A DNA stretch of 64,000 bases from Synergistaceae bacterium (GTDB lineage Bacteria > Synergistota > Synergistia > Synergistales > Aminobacteriaceae): NCBI GenBank assembly GCA_017470485.1, contig JAFUYQ010000014.1, positions 124,001 to 188,000 of the forward strand, written 5' to 3'. A program made the translations under genes and the position numbers. Positions 36,399 through 44,658 of the stretch are shown piece by piece. How positions within the stretch are numbered: the first letter of the stretch is position 1; each line of letters opens with the position of its first letter. The notes beneath the pieces were generated by a model. It saw nothing but the letters and a program-made list of their open reading frames with translations, was not told the DNA's origin and did no database searches.

Positions 36399-37406
36399 CT
36401 ATTTCTTCATGAGTACGCCGTCCCATACACGGGCTAACGTCTCTTCGGTGTCAAAATTCTTGTTGAGTATTCCGCACGTCTTGTAGTCGTCAATGACCTT
36501 CCGGAGTGTCGCCTCTGTCGTCTCGTCAGTTACCGAGTAATCCAGAGTGTTATAGAACGCCAGTACCTTGTCGAAATCGCCTGATGCCCACTTGTTCTCA
36601 AGCATGAGTTTAACGGCTTCTTCACGGTTGGCCATTATCCATTTACGGGCGTTCTCGTGAGCCTGAGTCAGTTTTCGGGCGGTGATGGGGCTGTTCTCAA
36701 CGATATTCTTTGAGATAGCGAATATGCAGCATGTCTCGTCCTTGAAATCATCATCGAACGTTATCGAGCGGATAATCCTCAGTGTTCCGTTCTCAAGGAA
36801 CTTCTGAATGAACTGGTCGCTCAATAATGCCGCCGCTACTTCGCCGTTCTGCATGGCCAGTACCGCCGCGCCTGAGTCGGTCGTCTTGAACTTAACGTCC
36901 CTTACAGGATCCATTCCGTCCCTCAGAAGGAAACGCATCATTATGTTCGAGTCCGAACCGCCGATGTTCGTGGTGATTGCGACTGTCTTGCCGGTTAAGT
37001 CCTTAGTCGTCTGATAGGGGCTGTCCTTCAGAACGCATAACGACTTGCAGCCCGTGTGCATTCCTGTTGTGAACTTCATCTGAACGCCGTTGGCCGCAGG
37101 TACGAGAAGCGTTGCGATGTGTCCGCCGGCAATGTCAATCTTACCTGTTCCGAGAGCATCACCGAGGGTTACGGTATCGCCCTGATAGCGGACGAGTTCA
37201 ACATTGAGTCCCTCAGCCTGATAGAAGCCTTTAGCGTGGGTAAGTCCCAGCGTGCCGGTGCAAAGTCCGCCGTTGTAGCCGACCTTGATGGTCTTGCCGT
37301 AGGCCGGTTCTTTCTTCCAAGCCTCAAGTTCCTCCTCAGGCGTCATAGCGAACGCGCCTGTTACGACAAACAAAACAACTAACATTCCCGCAATTATTTT
37401 TTTCAT
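36399..37406 (-). CDS. ABC substrate-binding protein (NMT1/SsuA-like)
   Basis: A 335-aa secreted binding protein. A 20-residue signal peptide (basic MKK, then a hydrophobic core, cleavage after AFA) is followed by a periplasmic type-II fold with KVGYNGGLCTGTLGLTHAKGFYQAEGLNVELVRYQGD, typical of NMT1/SsuA/TauA proteins. It pairs with the ABC permease and ATPase upstream. The ligand could be an organosulfur, nitrogen or thiamine-precursor compound and cannot be told from sequence. The gene is separated from its ATPase gene by an inserted 259-bp element. Confidence 0.87.
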   Translation of the reverse strand: MKKIIAGMLVVLFVVTGAFAMTPEEELEAWKKEPAYGKTIKVGYNGGLCTGTLGLTHAKGFYQAEGLNVELVRYQGDTVTLGDALGTGKIDIAGGHIATLLVPAANGVQMKFTTGMHTGCKSLCVLKDSPYQTTKDLTGKTVAITTNIGGSDSNIMMRFLLRDGMDPVRDVKFKTTDSGAAVLAMQNGEVAAALLSDQFIQKFLENGTLRIIRSITFDDDFKDETCCIFAISKNIVENSPITARKLTQAHENARKWIMANREEAVKLMLENKWASGDFDKVLAFYNTLDYSVTDETTEATLRKVIDDYKTCGILNKNFDTEETLARVWDGVLMKK

Positions 37407-37412
37407 GCGGAT

Positions 37413-37671
37413 ACCGTTACAGAAGACTTATAAAAAATTAACAGCTTATCGCCTAATATTAACTTTTCTGCTCCCTTCCTCATTCATTGCGTCCGCTTTC
37501 ACGATGTTCTGCTACTTGCGTTTGCTGTAACGCTCCAGAGGCTTCAATTCCCCGCTAACGTACGGGTATGAATATAACTTCCCGCTTGGTTCTCGCTTCA
37601 GAAGTTGGAAACATTTTAGCCAATATATAAGTTATAAGCACAAGTTGATTAGCTTAACTCTCTGTAACGGT
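37413..37671. mobile_element. 259-bp element with 11-bp perfect inverted ends, possible MITE or decayed IS tail
   Basis: ACCGTTACAGA (37413-37423) and TCTGTAACGGT (37661-37671) are exact inverted copies. They bound an AT-rich edge and a more GC-rich core with hairpins such as AACTTC...GAAGTT. In one minus-strand frame the core reads TKREVIFIPVR, stop, RGIEASGALQQTQVAEHRE, stop, which loosely recalls the end of an IS605-type TnpB protein. No target duplication was found. The 297 bp between the ABC ATPase and the substrate-binding gene hold no intact gene. Confidence 0.45.
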
Positions 37672-37703
37672 TTTCACCTACCTTTCTTTAAGATTAAAAT
37701 TTA

Positions 37704-38513
37704 TTAAGGCTTGTTACTTCTTTCTAGCTGTTTTTGAGCCTCCTTTGTATTTTTGCTCTGCCCGAAATTGAGCAGTTCTAAAACCTTTTTCCTCAAACCT
37801 AAAAATTCATCGCTGGTTCTGACTCTGGGGTAGGGTAAGTCATTCTTCAGATCTTCACGGATTCGTCCCGGTCTCGGAGCCATAACGATTATCCTTGTGC
37901 CGAGATAAATCGCCTCGTCAATGTCGTGCGTTACCATTAAGACAATGTGATTTGACCTCTGCCACAGGCTTAAAATTTCGTCCTGCATGTTCATTCTCGT
38001 GAAAGCGTCCAACGCCCCTAAAGGCTCGTCAAGCAAAAAGACTTTAGGGTGGTTAATCATCGTCCGTATCAGTGCTAGTCTCTGAGCCATTCCGCCCGAA
38101 AGCTGATGGGGGTAATCGTTCCTGAACTCTGATAATCCTGCAAGCTCCAGTAACCTCTCGGCCTCTGCTTTGTACTCAGCGTCATGCCTTCGTCCCTGCA
38201 TTCTTGCGGTGAAGTTCAAGTTCTTCTCAACAGTGAGCCAAGGAAATAACGTAGGCTTCTGGAAGACCATTCCTCGTTCTGTGTCAGTGCCTTTGATGAT
38301 TTCGCCGTTAAGAGTGATAGTTCCTGCCGTTGGGAAAATCAGGCCGGCAATAAGCCTCATTATCGTTGATTTTCCGCAGCCCGAAGGCCCGACAATGGAC
38401 AGAAATTCACCGTCATGCACCGAAAAATTAATATCATCAAGTGCCTGAGTAACCTCCTCGCCCTCAGTACGTGCAAAACCCTTGTAGACGTGTGAAAGTT
38501 CAAGAACGTTCAT
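37704..38513 (-). CDS. ABC transporter ATPase (SsuB/TauB-like)
   Basis: A 269-aa ATPase with Walker A GPSGCGKST, signature LSGGMAQR, Walker B VFLLDEPLGALD and the switch His in MVTHDIDEA. The fold and C-terminal part match the nitrate/sulfonate/taurine importer group. Its start overlaps the permease gene stop by 4 bp, and it works with the permease and the substrate-binding protein encoded downstream beyond the 259-bp element. Confidence 0.92.
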   Translation of the reverse strand: MNVLELSHVYKGFARTEGEEVTQALDDINFSVHDGEFLSIVGPSGCGKSTIMRLIAGLIFPTAGTITLNGEIIKGTDTERGMVFQKPTLFPWLTVEKNLNFTARMQGRRHDAEYKAEAERLLELAGLSEFRNDYPHQLSGGMAQRLALIRTMINHPKVFLLDEPLGALDAFTRMNMQDEILSLWQRSNHIVLMVTHDIDEAIYLGTRIIVMAPRPGRIREDLKNDLPYPRVRTSDEFLGLRKKVLELLNFGQSKNTKEAQKQLERSNKP

Positions 38514-39547
38514 TCCGTTATGCCCTCCTGCCAGCGGAGAAGTCTCCGTTTAAGAGCGTTAAGCCCCCAGTTCACGGCTATGAACACGATACAGAGGACT
38601 ACGATTGCGGCGTACATCTTTCCGTACTGCGCCCAGCTCTTCTGCCACGATACATACCAGCCAAGCCCCGACTCAACTCCTACCATCTCGGCAGTAATCA
38701 GAACAAGACATGCCGAACTCATGCCCTGCGTTAATCCCTGCAAGATGTTAGGGACTGCGAACGGAACAGCGATATTCAGAACGAGACGCAACGGGTTTGC
38801 ACCGAGAGTTTTAGCGGCATCGTAATATGAACGGTCGATGTTTCGTATACCCGTCATAGTTGCGATTGTCAGAGAGTACCAGACCCCTAACGCAATGATG
38901 AACACCGCACCGCTGAACAGAGTCGAGGCTATAACCATGACGATTGGAATCCATGTCGGCGAGGGGATAGCTCCTACAAGTTTCATGAACGGCGAGATCC
39001 AGTAATCGACAGACTTGAAACAGCCGCACAGTACGCCCGTAATCAGTCCTAGTACCGCACCGCTAAGGTAGCCTGTGAACAACAGCTTTAACGAGTTCAC
39101 AGTGCAGTCGAGAAGATAGGCTCTGTCGTCCCAGATAGCGTTGAGAATTTCATCAGTCCATGTGAAGTAAGGCAGTACGAGTTTTCCTGTTTTGAGCGTC
39201 AGGTAGTCATAGAGCATAAGCAGTACGAATATGAACGCATAGAACGGGGCTTTGTATCTCAGAACATAGAATACCTTTTTGCTGAAGAACGATAGTACGA
39301 AATATATTGCTGAGACCGAAATCAGGACTGCCAGAAAGTAAGTGTATGTTGAAGTTGAGGTATTGCCCTTGAGGTTAGGGACAAAGAGATATTCAGCGAG
39401 TGCCGCCAATCCGAAGACAACTGGCATAAAGCATATACTGTAATCAAGAAATATTCTCACGGGAGTTTTAGGACGGCTCTCAAGCTCGGCCAGCCTCTCT
39501 CTCGTTAAATGGCTCAGAACGTCAATGCCTGTAGATTCTTTGCGCAT
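38510..39547 (-). CDS. ABC transporter permease (SsuC-like) with extra N-terminal membrane segments
   Basis: A 345-aa permease, about 80 residues longer than usual for this importer type. The extra N-terminal part (about 30-125) carries three or so hydrophobic segments. The core has the EAA loop YYDAAKTLGANPLRLVLNIAVPFAVPNILQG, which docks on the ATPase, and WYVSWQKSWAQYGKMYAAIVVL near the end. It heads the operon permease, ATPase, [inserted element], substrate-binding protein. The N-terminal extension may be lineage-specific. Confidence 0.87.
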   Translation of the reverse strand: MRKESTGIDVLSHLTRERLAELESRPKTPVRIFLDYSICFMPVVFGLAALAEYLFVPNLKGNTSTSTYTYFLAVLISVSAIYFVLSFFSKKVFYVLRYKAPFYAFIFVLLMLYDYLTLKTGKLVLPYFTWTDEILNAIWDDRAYLLDCTVNSLKLLFTGYLSGAVLGLITGVLCGCFKSVDYWISPFMKLVGAIPSPTWIPIVMVIASTLFSGAVFIIALGVWYSLTIATMTGIRNIDRSYYDAAKTLGANPLRLVLNIAVPFAVPNILQGLTQGMSSACLVLITAEMVGVESGLGWYVSWQKSWAQYGKMYAAIVVLCIVFIAVNWGLNALKRRLLRWQEGITE

Positions 39548-39630
39548 GTAAAACGCCCTTCCTGAAAGATAATCGAAGATTTGTTAATCTTACAGAAAAT
39601 ACCATTATTCAGCAATAACAAATTATCGGG

Positions 39631-40584
39631 CTATTCAGTTCCCCATTTCCGCCAGCGTTTCAACTCGTACTGTTTGAGGTTGGTGCTTTCAATCTCGGCG
39701 ATAACATCATCAATCCGGCCTAAGAGTTTCTCTTTGTGTTCGGGTATTCGGCCTTTGAGGGGGTAAATATTTGTCTTGTGGGTAGCGTCCCAGATTGTCG
39801 GAATTTCGAGGAGCGATAATAATTTCCGTCCCTCTTTGAAAGCGTCAAGAGGGTGCATTCGGCGGAACTCGTGAGATTTTATGCGTTCGATTAATCCAGC
39901 TCCCTTGAAGATTACGAGCGTTACGACAGTCAGCTCAAAGGGCTTCGACATGTTGAGGAGGCTTGCGGTTTCGTTGACGTGCGAGTCGCTCATGTCATGG
40001 CCGCCTAATCCAAGCATTATGTAGACCGAGTAAGACATTCCGGCATCGTCAAGCATTTTCATTGCCTGAAGGTTCATTGAGCGAGTTACCCCTTTGTTCT
40101 GGAAAGCGAGTACCTCATCACTGCCGGACTCAATTCCGATACAGAGACGGTCATATCCTGCCTCATGAAGCGAGCGAAGTTCCGCCGGAGTTTTTCGTGT
40201 AATGTCATCAGCTCTTGAGAACGCCGAAATATATTCGCACTCCGGGAATTTTGAGCGTATTACCTCAGAAATTTTCAGCAGTTTTTCAGTGCTGAGGACG
40301 AAAGGATTTCCGCCGGCAAGCAGAAAGCGTTTTGAGTTTCTTCCCTCGTTAATGACCCTGAGATTTTCGACATGGCCGGAGATTTCATCGAGCGTTAATT
40401 CTCGGAATTTCCGTCCCTGATTGAGGTAGCAGAAAAGGCATTTATCATACGAACAGCCGACAGTAACGGGGACTTGAACGGTGTATGCCTCAGCCATAGG
40501 AACGTAGTAATAGAAGCCGTACTCGCGGTAAACGTCAGATTTAAGGCGGTTAATCTTCTGGATTCGTTCTGAGGTCTGCGTCAT
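39631..40584 (-). CDS. Radical SAM protein
   Basis: A 317-aa enzyme with the cluster motif C44-x4-C49-x2-C52 in TVGCSYDKCLFC. The x4 spacing is seen in several B12-independent radical SAM families rather than the common x3. A glycine-rich SAM contact lies in LLAGGNPF, and the barrel continues to about residue 220. Substrate and product are unknown. It overlaps the stop/start of gcvH (4 bp), which points to a shared operon with gcvH and lplA, but a lipoate link is not established. Confidence 0.85.
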   Translation of the reverse strand: MTQTSERIQKINRLKSDVYREYGFYYYVPMAEAYTVQVPVTVGCSYDKCLFCYLNQGRKFRELTLDEISGHVENLRVINEGRNSKRFLLAGGNPFVLSTEKLLKISEVIRSKFPECEYISAFSRADDITRKTPAELRSLHEAGYDRLCIGIESGSDEVLAFQNKGVTRSMNLQAMKMLDDAGMSYSVYIMLGLGGHDMSDSHVNETASLLNMSKPFELTVVTLVIFKGAGLIERIKSHEFRRMHPLDAFKEGRKLLSLLEIPTIWDATHKTNIYPLKGRIPEHKEKLLGRIDDVIAEIESTNLKQYELKRWRKWGTE

Positions 40585-40961
40585 CGTATGAATGATTTAT
40601 AGGCTGAAGCGTCCATGAGGCCGTCAAGCTCTGAGGGGTCATCGGGTGAAATTTCAGCAATCCAGCCCTCGCCGAAAGGGTCAATGTTAATGATTGCTGG
40701 GGACTTTAGGACTTCGGGATTAACTCGGACGATTACGCCCGACACGGGGGCGTTGATGTCGCTGACGGATTTAGTGGCCTCAACCGAGCCGAATGATTTT
40801 CCGGCGGCAACGTGAGTTCCAGAGCCTGCAACTTCAACATGAACTATGTCGCCTAGTGATGACTGTGAGTAATCATCAATGCCCATTCTCACAACGCCGT
40901 TGAGGTTTTCGGCCCATTCGTTTGATTTTGTGTAGAGTACATCTTCATTGAAAGTTATCAT
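40581..40961 (-). CDS. gcvH: Glycine cleavage H protein
   Basis: A 126-aa lipoyl-carrier protein. The lipoylated lysine is Lys64 in SVEATKSVSD, within the EATK-S beta-turn, and the rest matches GcvH (GIDDYSQSSLGDIVHVE). It shuttles the aminomethyl group in glycine cleavage or serves as a lipoyl carrier. No gcvT or gcvP is present in this window. It overlaps lplA and the radical SAM gene by 4 bp each, so the three make one transcript. The pairing with its own ligase suggests direct lipoylation of this carrier. Confidence 0.94.
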   Translation of the reverse strand: MITFNEDVLYTKSNEWAENLNGVVRMGIDDYSQSSLGDIVHVEVAGSGTHVAAGKSFGSVEATKSVSDINAPVSGVIVRVNPEVLKSPAIINIDPFGEGWIAEISPDDPSELDGLMDASAYKSFIR

Positions 40962-41542
40962 TTTGAATCACCCCATGTAATATTATCACGCACCGCTGAA
41001 ATAAACTCATCGACCGTCATGTCATGTTTAAGCAGCGGCCTGATGTTTGTTACTCTGCCGGAACGCCTGAGAATTTTTGGAATAACGCTCAAATCCGTGT
41101 CGAAAAGCAGCGTACCATGATGAAGAAGAATGCCGTTATGACGGTATTGAGCCGAGCCGGAAATTTTGAGGCCGTCAGCGAGAATGTCATTATGTCTGAA
41201 CTCAAGCCGTGAATTTATGCCGATGGCCTCAAGCGTTACCATGATGATTCGTGCGAAATGCTCAAGCGTTAATCTCCTGTCGTCCCTCTGAATGAAGCTG
41301 TAGTTCACGTTCCCTAAGTCATGATAGACCGCTCCGCCTCCTGAGTTCCTGCGGACTATCGGAATGCCGTTGGCCTCCGAAAATTCCGTGTTGACCTCAG
41401 CGGCAATGTCCTGAAACCGTCCCACTATCACCGAAGGAGAGTTCCGCCAGAGCATGAAGACCTCAACGCCTAATGAACAGAGATTTTCTTCGAGCAACAA
41501 GTTACGGCTTGGGTCAGTTGATGTGTTATTGATGATAAGCAT
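40958..41542 (-). CDS. lplA: Lipoate-protein ligase (short catalytic-domain form)
   Basis: A 194-aa protein with the LplA core: RRNSGGGAVYHD (64-75), the HNDI strand, and the KISGSAQ loop with the lipoyl-AMP lysine. It is much shorter than LplA (about 330 aa) and lacks the C-terminal accessory domain, like the LplA-N/LipM-type forms. It attaches lipoate or octanoate to a carrier, most likely GcvH encoded just downstream (4-bp overlap). In some organisms the missing domain is a separate gene, which I do not see here. Confidence 0.85.
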   Translation of the reverse strand: MLIINNTSTDPSRNLLLEENLCSLGVEVFMLWRNSPSVIVGRFQDIAAEVNTEFSEANGIPIVRRNSGGGAVYHDLGNVNYSFIQRDDRRLTLEHFARIIMVTLEAIGINSRLEFRHNDILADGLKISGSAQYRHNGILLHHGTLLFDTDLSVIPKILRRSGRVTNIRPLLKHDMTVDEFISAVRDNITWGDSK

Positions 41543-42543
41543 TACTCACCGTCAGGAGCGTCCGGCCTCATTATTCTTGTTGTCTCCTCCTGAAACCAGT
41601 CGTAAATCGTCCGTTTCTGTTCTTTCTGGCCTCTCAGCCTCTCAATGCTCGTCCCCAGAATGTACAGCGGATTAACGGGGTCAATCAGCTCATGCCCCCA
41701 AGCCCTTAACGTCCGTGTCAACTCCTCAAGCTCCCTCTCTGTGTCAGTAACGAACGCAAGCAAAATCCAGTCCTCATTCTCGTCATGGTCAATGTCGAAC
41801 CAGCCCGGCAGAAATATTCTTCTCTGTTCGGTCAGGAAAATATGAAGTTTCCCGATGAACGGCAGGAGATCTTCAGCCTTGCCCGTAACCTTTTGGACAA
41901 ATAATCTGTCAGCGTCAAGAAATCTATACCTGTCAGAATCAATCTGCTCATAGTGCCTGTAATGCTCAAAGTCAGCCCTTGCCCTCAGCACAAAATCAAC
42001 CGTCAATGAGCCGTAACGCTGATTATTTTTTTCAGCCCATTCGTCAAGCCCTGACTGGTCAGGAGCAGACAGCTTTCTCGCTGAAACTCCGAAATTCGGG
42101 AAGTCAGAAAGAAATTTCTTGACTATCTCATTTTCCGGCCATGCCGCTTTGATTTTTCCGCCCTCGAACGAAAAATACTCATTATCGTCGAGGCACGGCA
42201 TTATCGGGAAGACCTCCCGTGTCGTAACCTCCTTAATCCCCCAGTCGGTAACAAACGCCCTGTCAAGATACTGCGTCATTCGGTTAAGCTCCAGCAGTTC
42301 ATGAGCGAGTGAAGGGTCTGTGATTAGCTTACCTGCCGGCGTAACTGGAAGGAATAATTCTTCAGCGGTCTTCTCACGGGTTATTAAGCCTTTGGCCGTC
42401 AGAACGTATGAAGAACCGATAACCTCCAAATCGCCGGAACTGCAAAGAGCCTCCAAGCCTTCAGGATTTTCGCCGGCAATTCTCACGGTCTCCTCGTCCC
42501 AGCACGGCAATGATGAAGTAAAAAGCAGTAATAAATTTTCCAT
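41542..42543 (-). CDS. Conserved-looking protein of unknown function upstream of lplA
   Basis: A 333-aa, mainly soluble, acidic protein with no recognised domain. I start it at ATG 42543 because an AAAGGAGG site lies just upstream and would be inside a longer frame starting at TTG 42567. It opens MENLLLLFTSSLPCWDEETV and contains GLITREKTAEELFL and YGSLTVDFVLRARADFEHYRHYEQ. It overlaps lplA by one base (TAATG), so it belongs to the lplA-gcvH-radical SAM transcript. A winged-helix-like N-terminus is possible but not shown. Confidence 0.7.
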   Translation of the reverse strand: MENLLLLFTSSLPCWDEETVRIAGENPEGLEALCSSGDLEVIGSSYVLTAKGLITREKTAEELFLPVTPAGKLITDPSLAHELLELNRMTQYLDRAFVTDWGIKEVTTREVFPIMPCLDDNEYFSFEGGKIKAAWPENEIVKKFLSDFPNFGVSARKLSAPDQSGLDEWAEKNNQRYGSLTVDFVLRARADFEHYRHYEQIDSDRYRFLDADRLFVQKVTGKAEDLLPFIGKLHIFLTEQRRIFLPGWFDIDHDENEDWILLAFVTDTERELEELTRTLRAWGHELIDPVNPLYILGTSIERLRGQKEQKRTIYDWFQEETTRIMRPDAPDGE

Positions 42544-42561
42544 TGTCAATCCTCCTTTAAT

Positions 42562-42604
42562 TTTCAAAAAAAGGGAAGCCGGATTTTACTCACAGCCTCC
42601 CTTT
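42562..42604 (-). terminator. Terminator of the trxB transcript
   Basis: On the minus strand AAAGGGA pairs with TCCCTTT across a loop of about 23 nt, with GGC/GCT-type partial pairing inside, followed by TTTTTTTG-rich sequence. It separates trxB from the unknown-lplA-gcvH operon. Confidence 0.6.
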
Positions 42605-42627
42605 CTCATTAAGGACACCAAAAATTT

Positions 42628-43830
42628 TTATGCCAATGCGCTTTCGATTTCAGCCTCGCTCGAAAGGGTTACGACCTTATCGACAACGCCCTTCTTTATC
42701 GTAGCGACAGCGGGCATTTTCTCAGCGAGTCCGAGCTTCTCGGTCATTCTGGCGTTCCTGTAGCCGTCAATCATCGGAACTTTAACGCCCTTAGCCTTTG
42801 CGCAGTTCTCGACAGCGTTCGAGAGTTTGACCTGAGACTGGTCAATGCTTGAGTAGAAGAACGCCTTAACCTCATCGGGTTCGAGGAGCGTTGAGCGGAG
42901 ATGTAACTGCTCATTGATGTAGGAGCTTGCCGCCATTGCCGCAACAGCACCGTCAGCCGCCGCAGTAATTACCTGACGAAGATATTTGCTCCTCACGTCT
43001 CCGGCCGCGAAGATTCCCTCAACCGATGTTTCCATGTGGTCATTGGTGATGATCCAGCCGCCTTTTTCGGCCTTAACGAGTCCCCTCACGCAGTCATCGT
43101 CAGGCTCCTGCCCTACGAACATGAACACTCCCGATACCGCGAGATTGCTTACCTCGCCGGTGCGGACGTTCTTTAGCACAAGGTTCTCGACCATTCCATC
43201 GCCCTCGATTTTCTCGACTACTGTGTTGTAGACCGGCTCAATCTTCGGGTTGGCGAGTGCCTGAGCGATAGCGGCCCTGTCAGCGCGGAACTCATCACGT
43301 CTGTGAATGATGTAGACCTTTGACGCGAACTTCGTGAGATAACCGCCCTCCTCAACAGCGGTGTTTCCGCCTCCGACAACGGCGACCTCCAAGTCCTCGA
43401 AGAATGCCCCGTCGCACACAGCGCAGAAGCTCACGCCCTGCCCGATGTGTTCAGCCTCGCCCTCGCAGCCTAAACGCCTGAAGTGCGCGCCCGTTGCAAC
43501 GATGATAGCTTCGGCCTCGATTTCGTTTTCCTCGCCGCCTTTTTTGGTGATGACGATTTTCTTGTCGCCTCTGAGTTCGACTTTGCTGTTGTCGATCATG
43601 CGAATCTCAGTTCCGAATTTGAGCGCGTGATTCTTGAGCATGTCGCCGATTTCGGGGCCTGTTGCGTGAGCAACGCCGGGATAATTTTCGATTTCGTCAG
43701 TGATGTTAATCTGACCGCCTGTCGCAGCTCTTTCGAGAACGAGTACGTCAAGTCCTGCGCGTCTCCCGTAAATTGCCGCTGACATTCCTGCCGGGCCCGC
43801 ACCGATGATAACGAGTTCGTGTTTTTCCAT
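42628..43830 (-). CDS. trxB: Thioredoxin reductase with an extra C-terminal thioredoxin-like domain
   Basis: A 400-aa flavoprotein. The FAD motif is GAGPAG (10-15), the redox disulfide is CAVC (136-139), the NAD(P) motif is GGGNTA, and the end of the FAD domain is GIFAAGDV. Normal TrxB ends near residue 310. Here an additional stretch of about 85 residues (KAFFYSSIDQSQVKLSNAVENC...AVATIKKGVVDKVVTLSSEAEIESAL) resembles a thioredoxin fold without a CxxC pair. It would reduce TrxA, the electron donor of glycine reductase. It follows budA by 3 bp. Confidence 0.88.
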   Translation of the reverse strand: MEKHELVIIGAGPAGMSAAIYGRRAGLDVLVLERAATGGQINITDEIENYPGVAHATGPEIGDMLKNHALKFGTEIRMIDNSKVELRGDKKIVITKKGGEENEIEAEAIIVATGAHFRRLGCEGEAEHIGQGVSFCAVCDGAFFEDLEVAVVGGGNTAVEEGGYLTKFASKVYIIHRRDEFRADRAAIAQALANPKIEPVYNTVVEKIEGDGMVENLVLKNVRTGEVSNLAVSGVFMFVGQEPDDDCVRGLVKAEKGGWIITNDHMETSVEGIFAAGDVRSKYLRQVITAAADGAVAAMAASSYINEQLHLRSTLLEPDEVKAFFYSSIDQSQVKLSNAVENCAKAKGVKVPMIDGYRNARMTEKLGLAEKMPAVATIKKGVVDKVVTLSSEAEIESALA

Positions 43831-43833
43831 AAT

Positions 43834-44640
43834 TTATTTTTCCTTCCTGTCTTTGTTTGAACTGCCTTCTACTGCTTCAATATCCTTCTGCATGTTCACG
43901 GATAAATCCTTATCGTTGAAACTTTTGCGGTTAGGAACGATCATGTTAAATTCGCTGATTACGTCCATTGCGAGCAGGCAGTCCTTAGTTTCAACATTCA
44001 GGACATGGCCGCCCTTAGTGCCGTCGTCAGAGACGAAATGAAGGTGCCAGCCTGTCGAGTTGAGGCCGCTCATGTAGTTGGGGCAGTAAAGAGCTACTAA
44101 TGTTCCGCGGATGTCCTTGTACTCAAATTCCCTCTGGTCAGTCTTGAGGGCATCGTTCAAGGGCTTGTAGGGTTCATTCTGTGCGAGTTCACTGCGGACG
44201 TGTATGTTCGGCATTAAACCGCTGACTTTGACCATGTAGAACTGATTTATGCCGTGTTCCTTAGCTATTGAGGTCATGATGTCCTGAAGGGCTTTCATAT
44301 CCTTAGCGGTTACGCCTTCTTTCTTAACGTCAGCGTCAAAGAATGTAACGTTTGCAAACGGCACAGTCTCATCATCAGAAGCAATTTTCACGCTTCCGTC
44401 CCACAAAGCCTGGTAGACTTTTCCGTCAAGCATTATGAGTTCACCGTTCACACCCTGAAACGTTCCGATACCCGTATCACCGTAAGTTTTCAGTTCCTTA
44501 ACGGTTATAACGCCGTCATATTCACCCTGCATCAACGACTGGAGCAATGCCGTCTGGAAAAGCTCGTCCCCTGCGGCAAAAGCTGAACTCACTGACAACA
44601 CTGTGATTAACACAGCCAACACAGCAACAAACTTCTTCAT
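43834..44640 (-). CDS. budA: Alpha-acetolactate decarboxylase, exported form
   Basis: A 268-aa protein. An N-terminal signal peptide (MKKFVAVLAVLITVLSVSSAFA) precedes the BudA fold. The metal ligands are in GWHLHFVSDDGTKGGHVL, and the substrate arginine and glutamate are around IRGTLVALYCP. The enzyme turns 2-acetolactate into acetoin. A signal peptide is known for some exported BudA enzymes. It sits oddly between selD (18 bp) and trxB (3 bp). No acetolactate synthase is nearby. Confidence 0.85.
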   Translation of the reverse strand: MKKFVAVLAVLITVLSVSSAFAAGDELFQTALLQSLMQGEYDGVITVKELKTYGDTGIGTFQGVNGELIMLDGKVYQALWDGSVKIASDDETVPFANVTFFDADVKKEGVTAKDMKALQDIMTSIAKEHGINQFYMVKVSGLMPNIHVRSELAQNEPYKPLNDALKTDQREFEYKDIRGTLVALYCPNYMSGLNSTGWHLHFVSDDGTKGGHVLNVETKDCLLAMDVISEFNMIVPNRKSFNDKDLSVNMQKDIEAVEGSSNKDRKEK

Positions 44641-44658
44641 GATGATAAAAACCTCTTT

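Noticed and set aside
37407..37703. A short intact gene in the ABC operon gap
   Set aside because: All frames have several stops; only the inverted ends and a weak TnpB-like tail remain.
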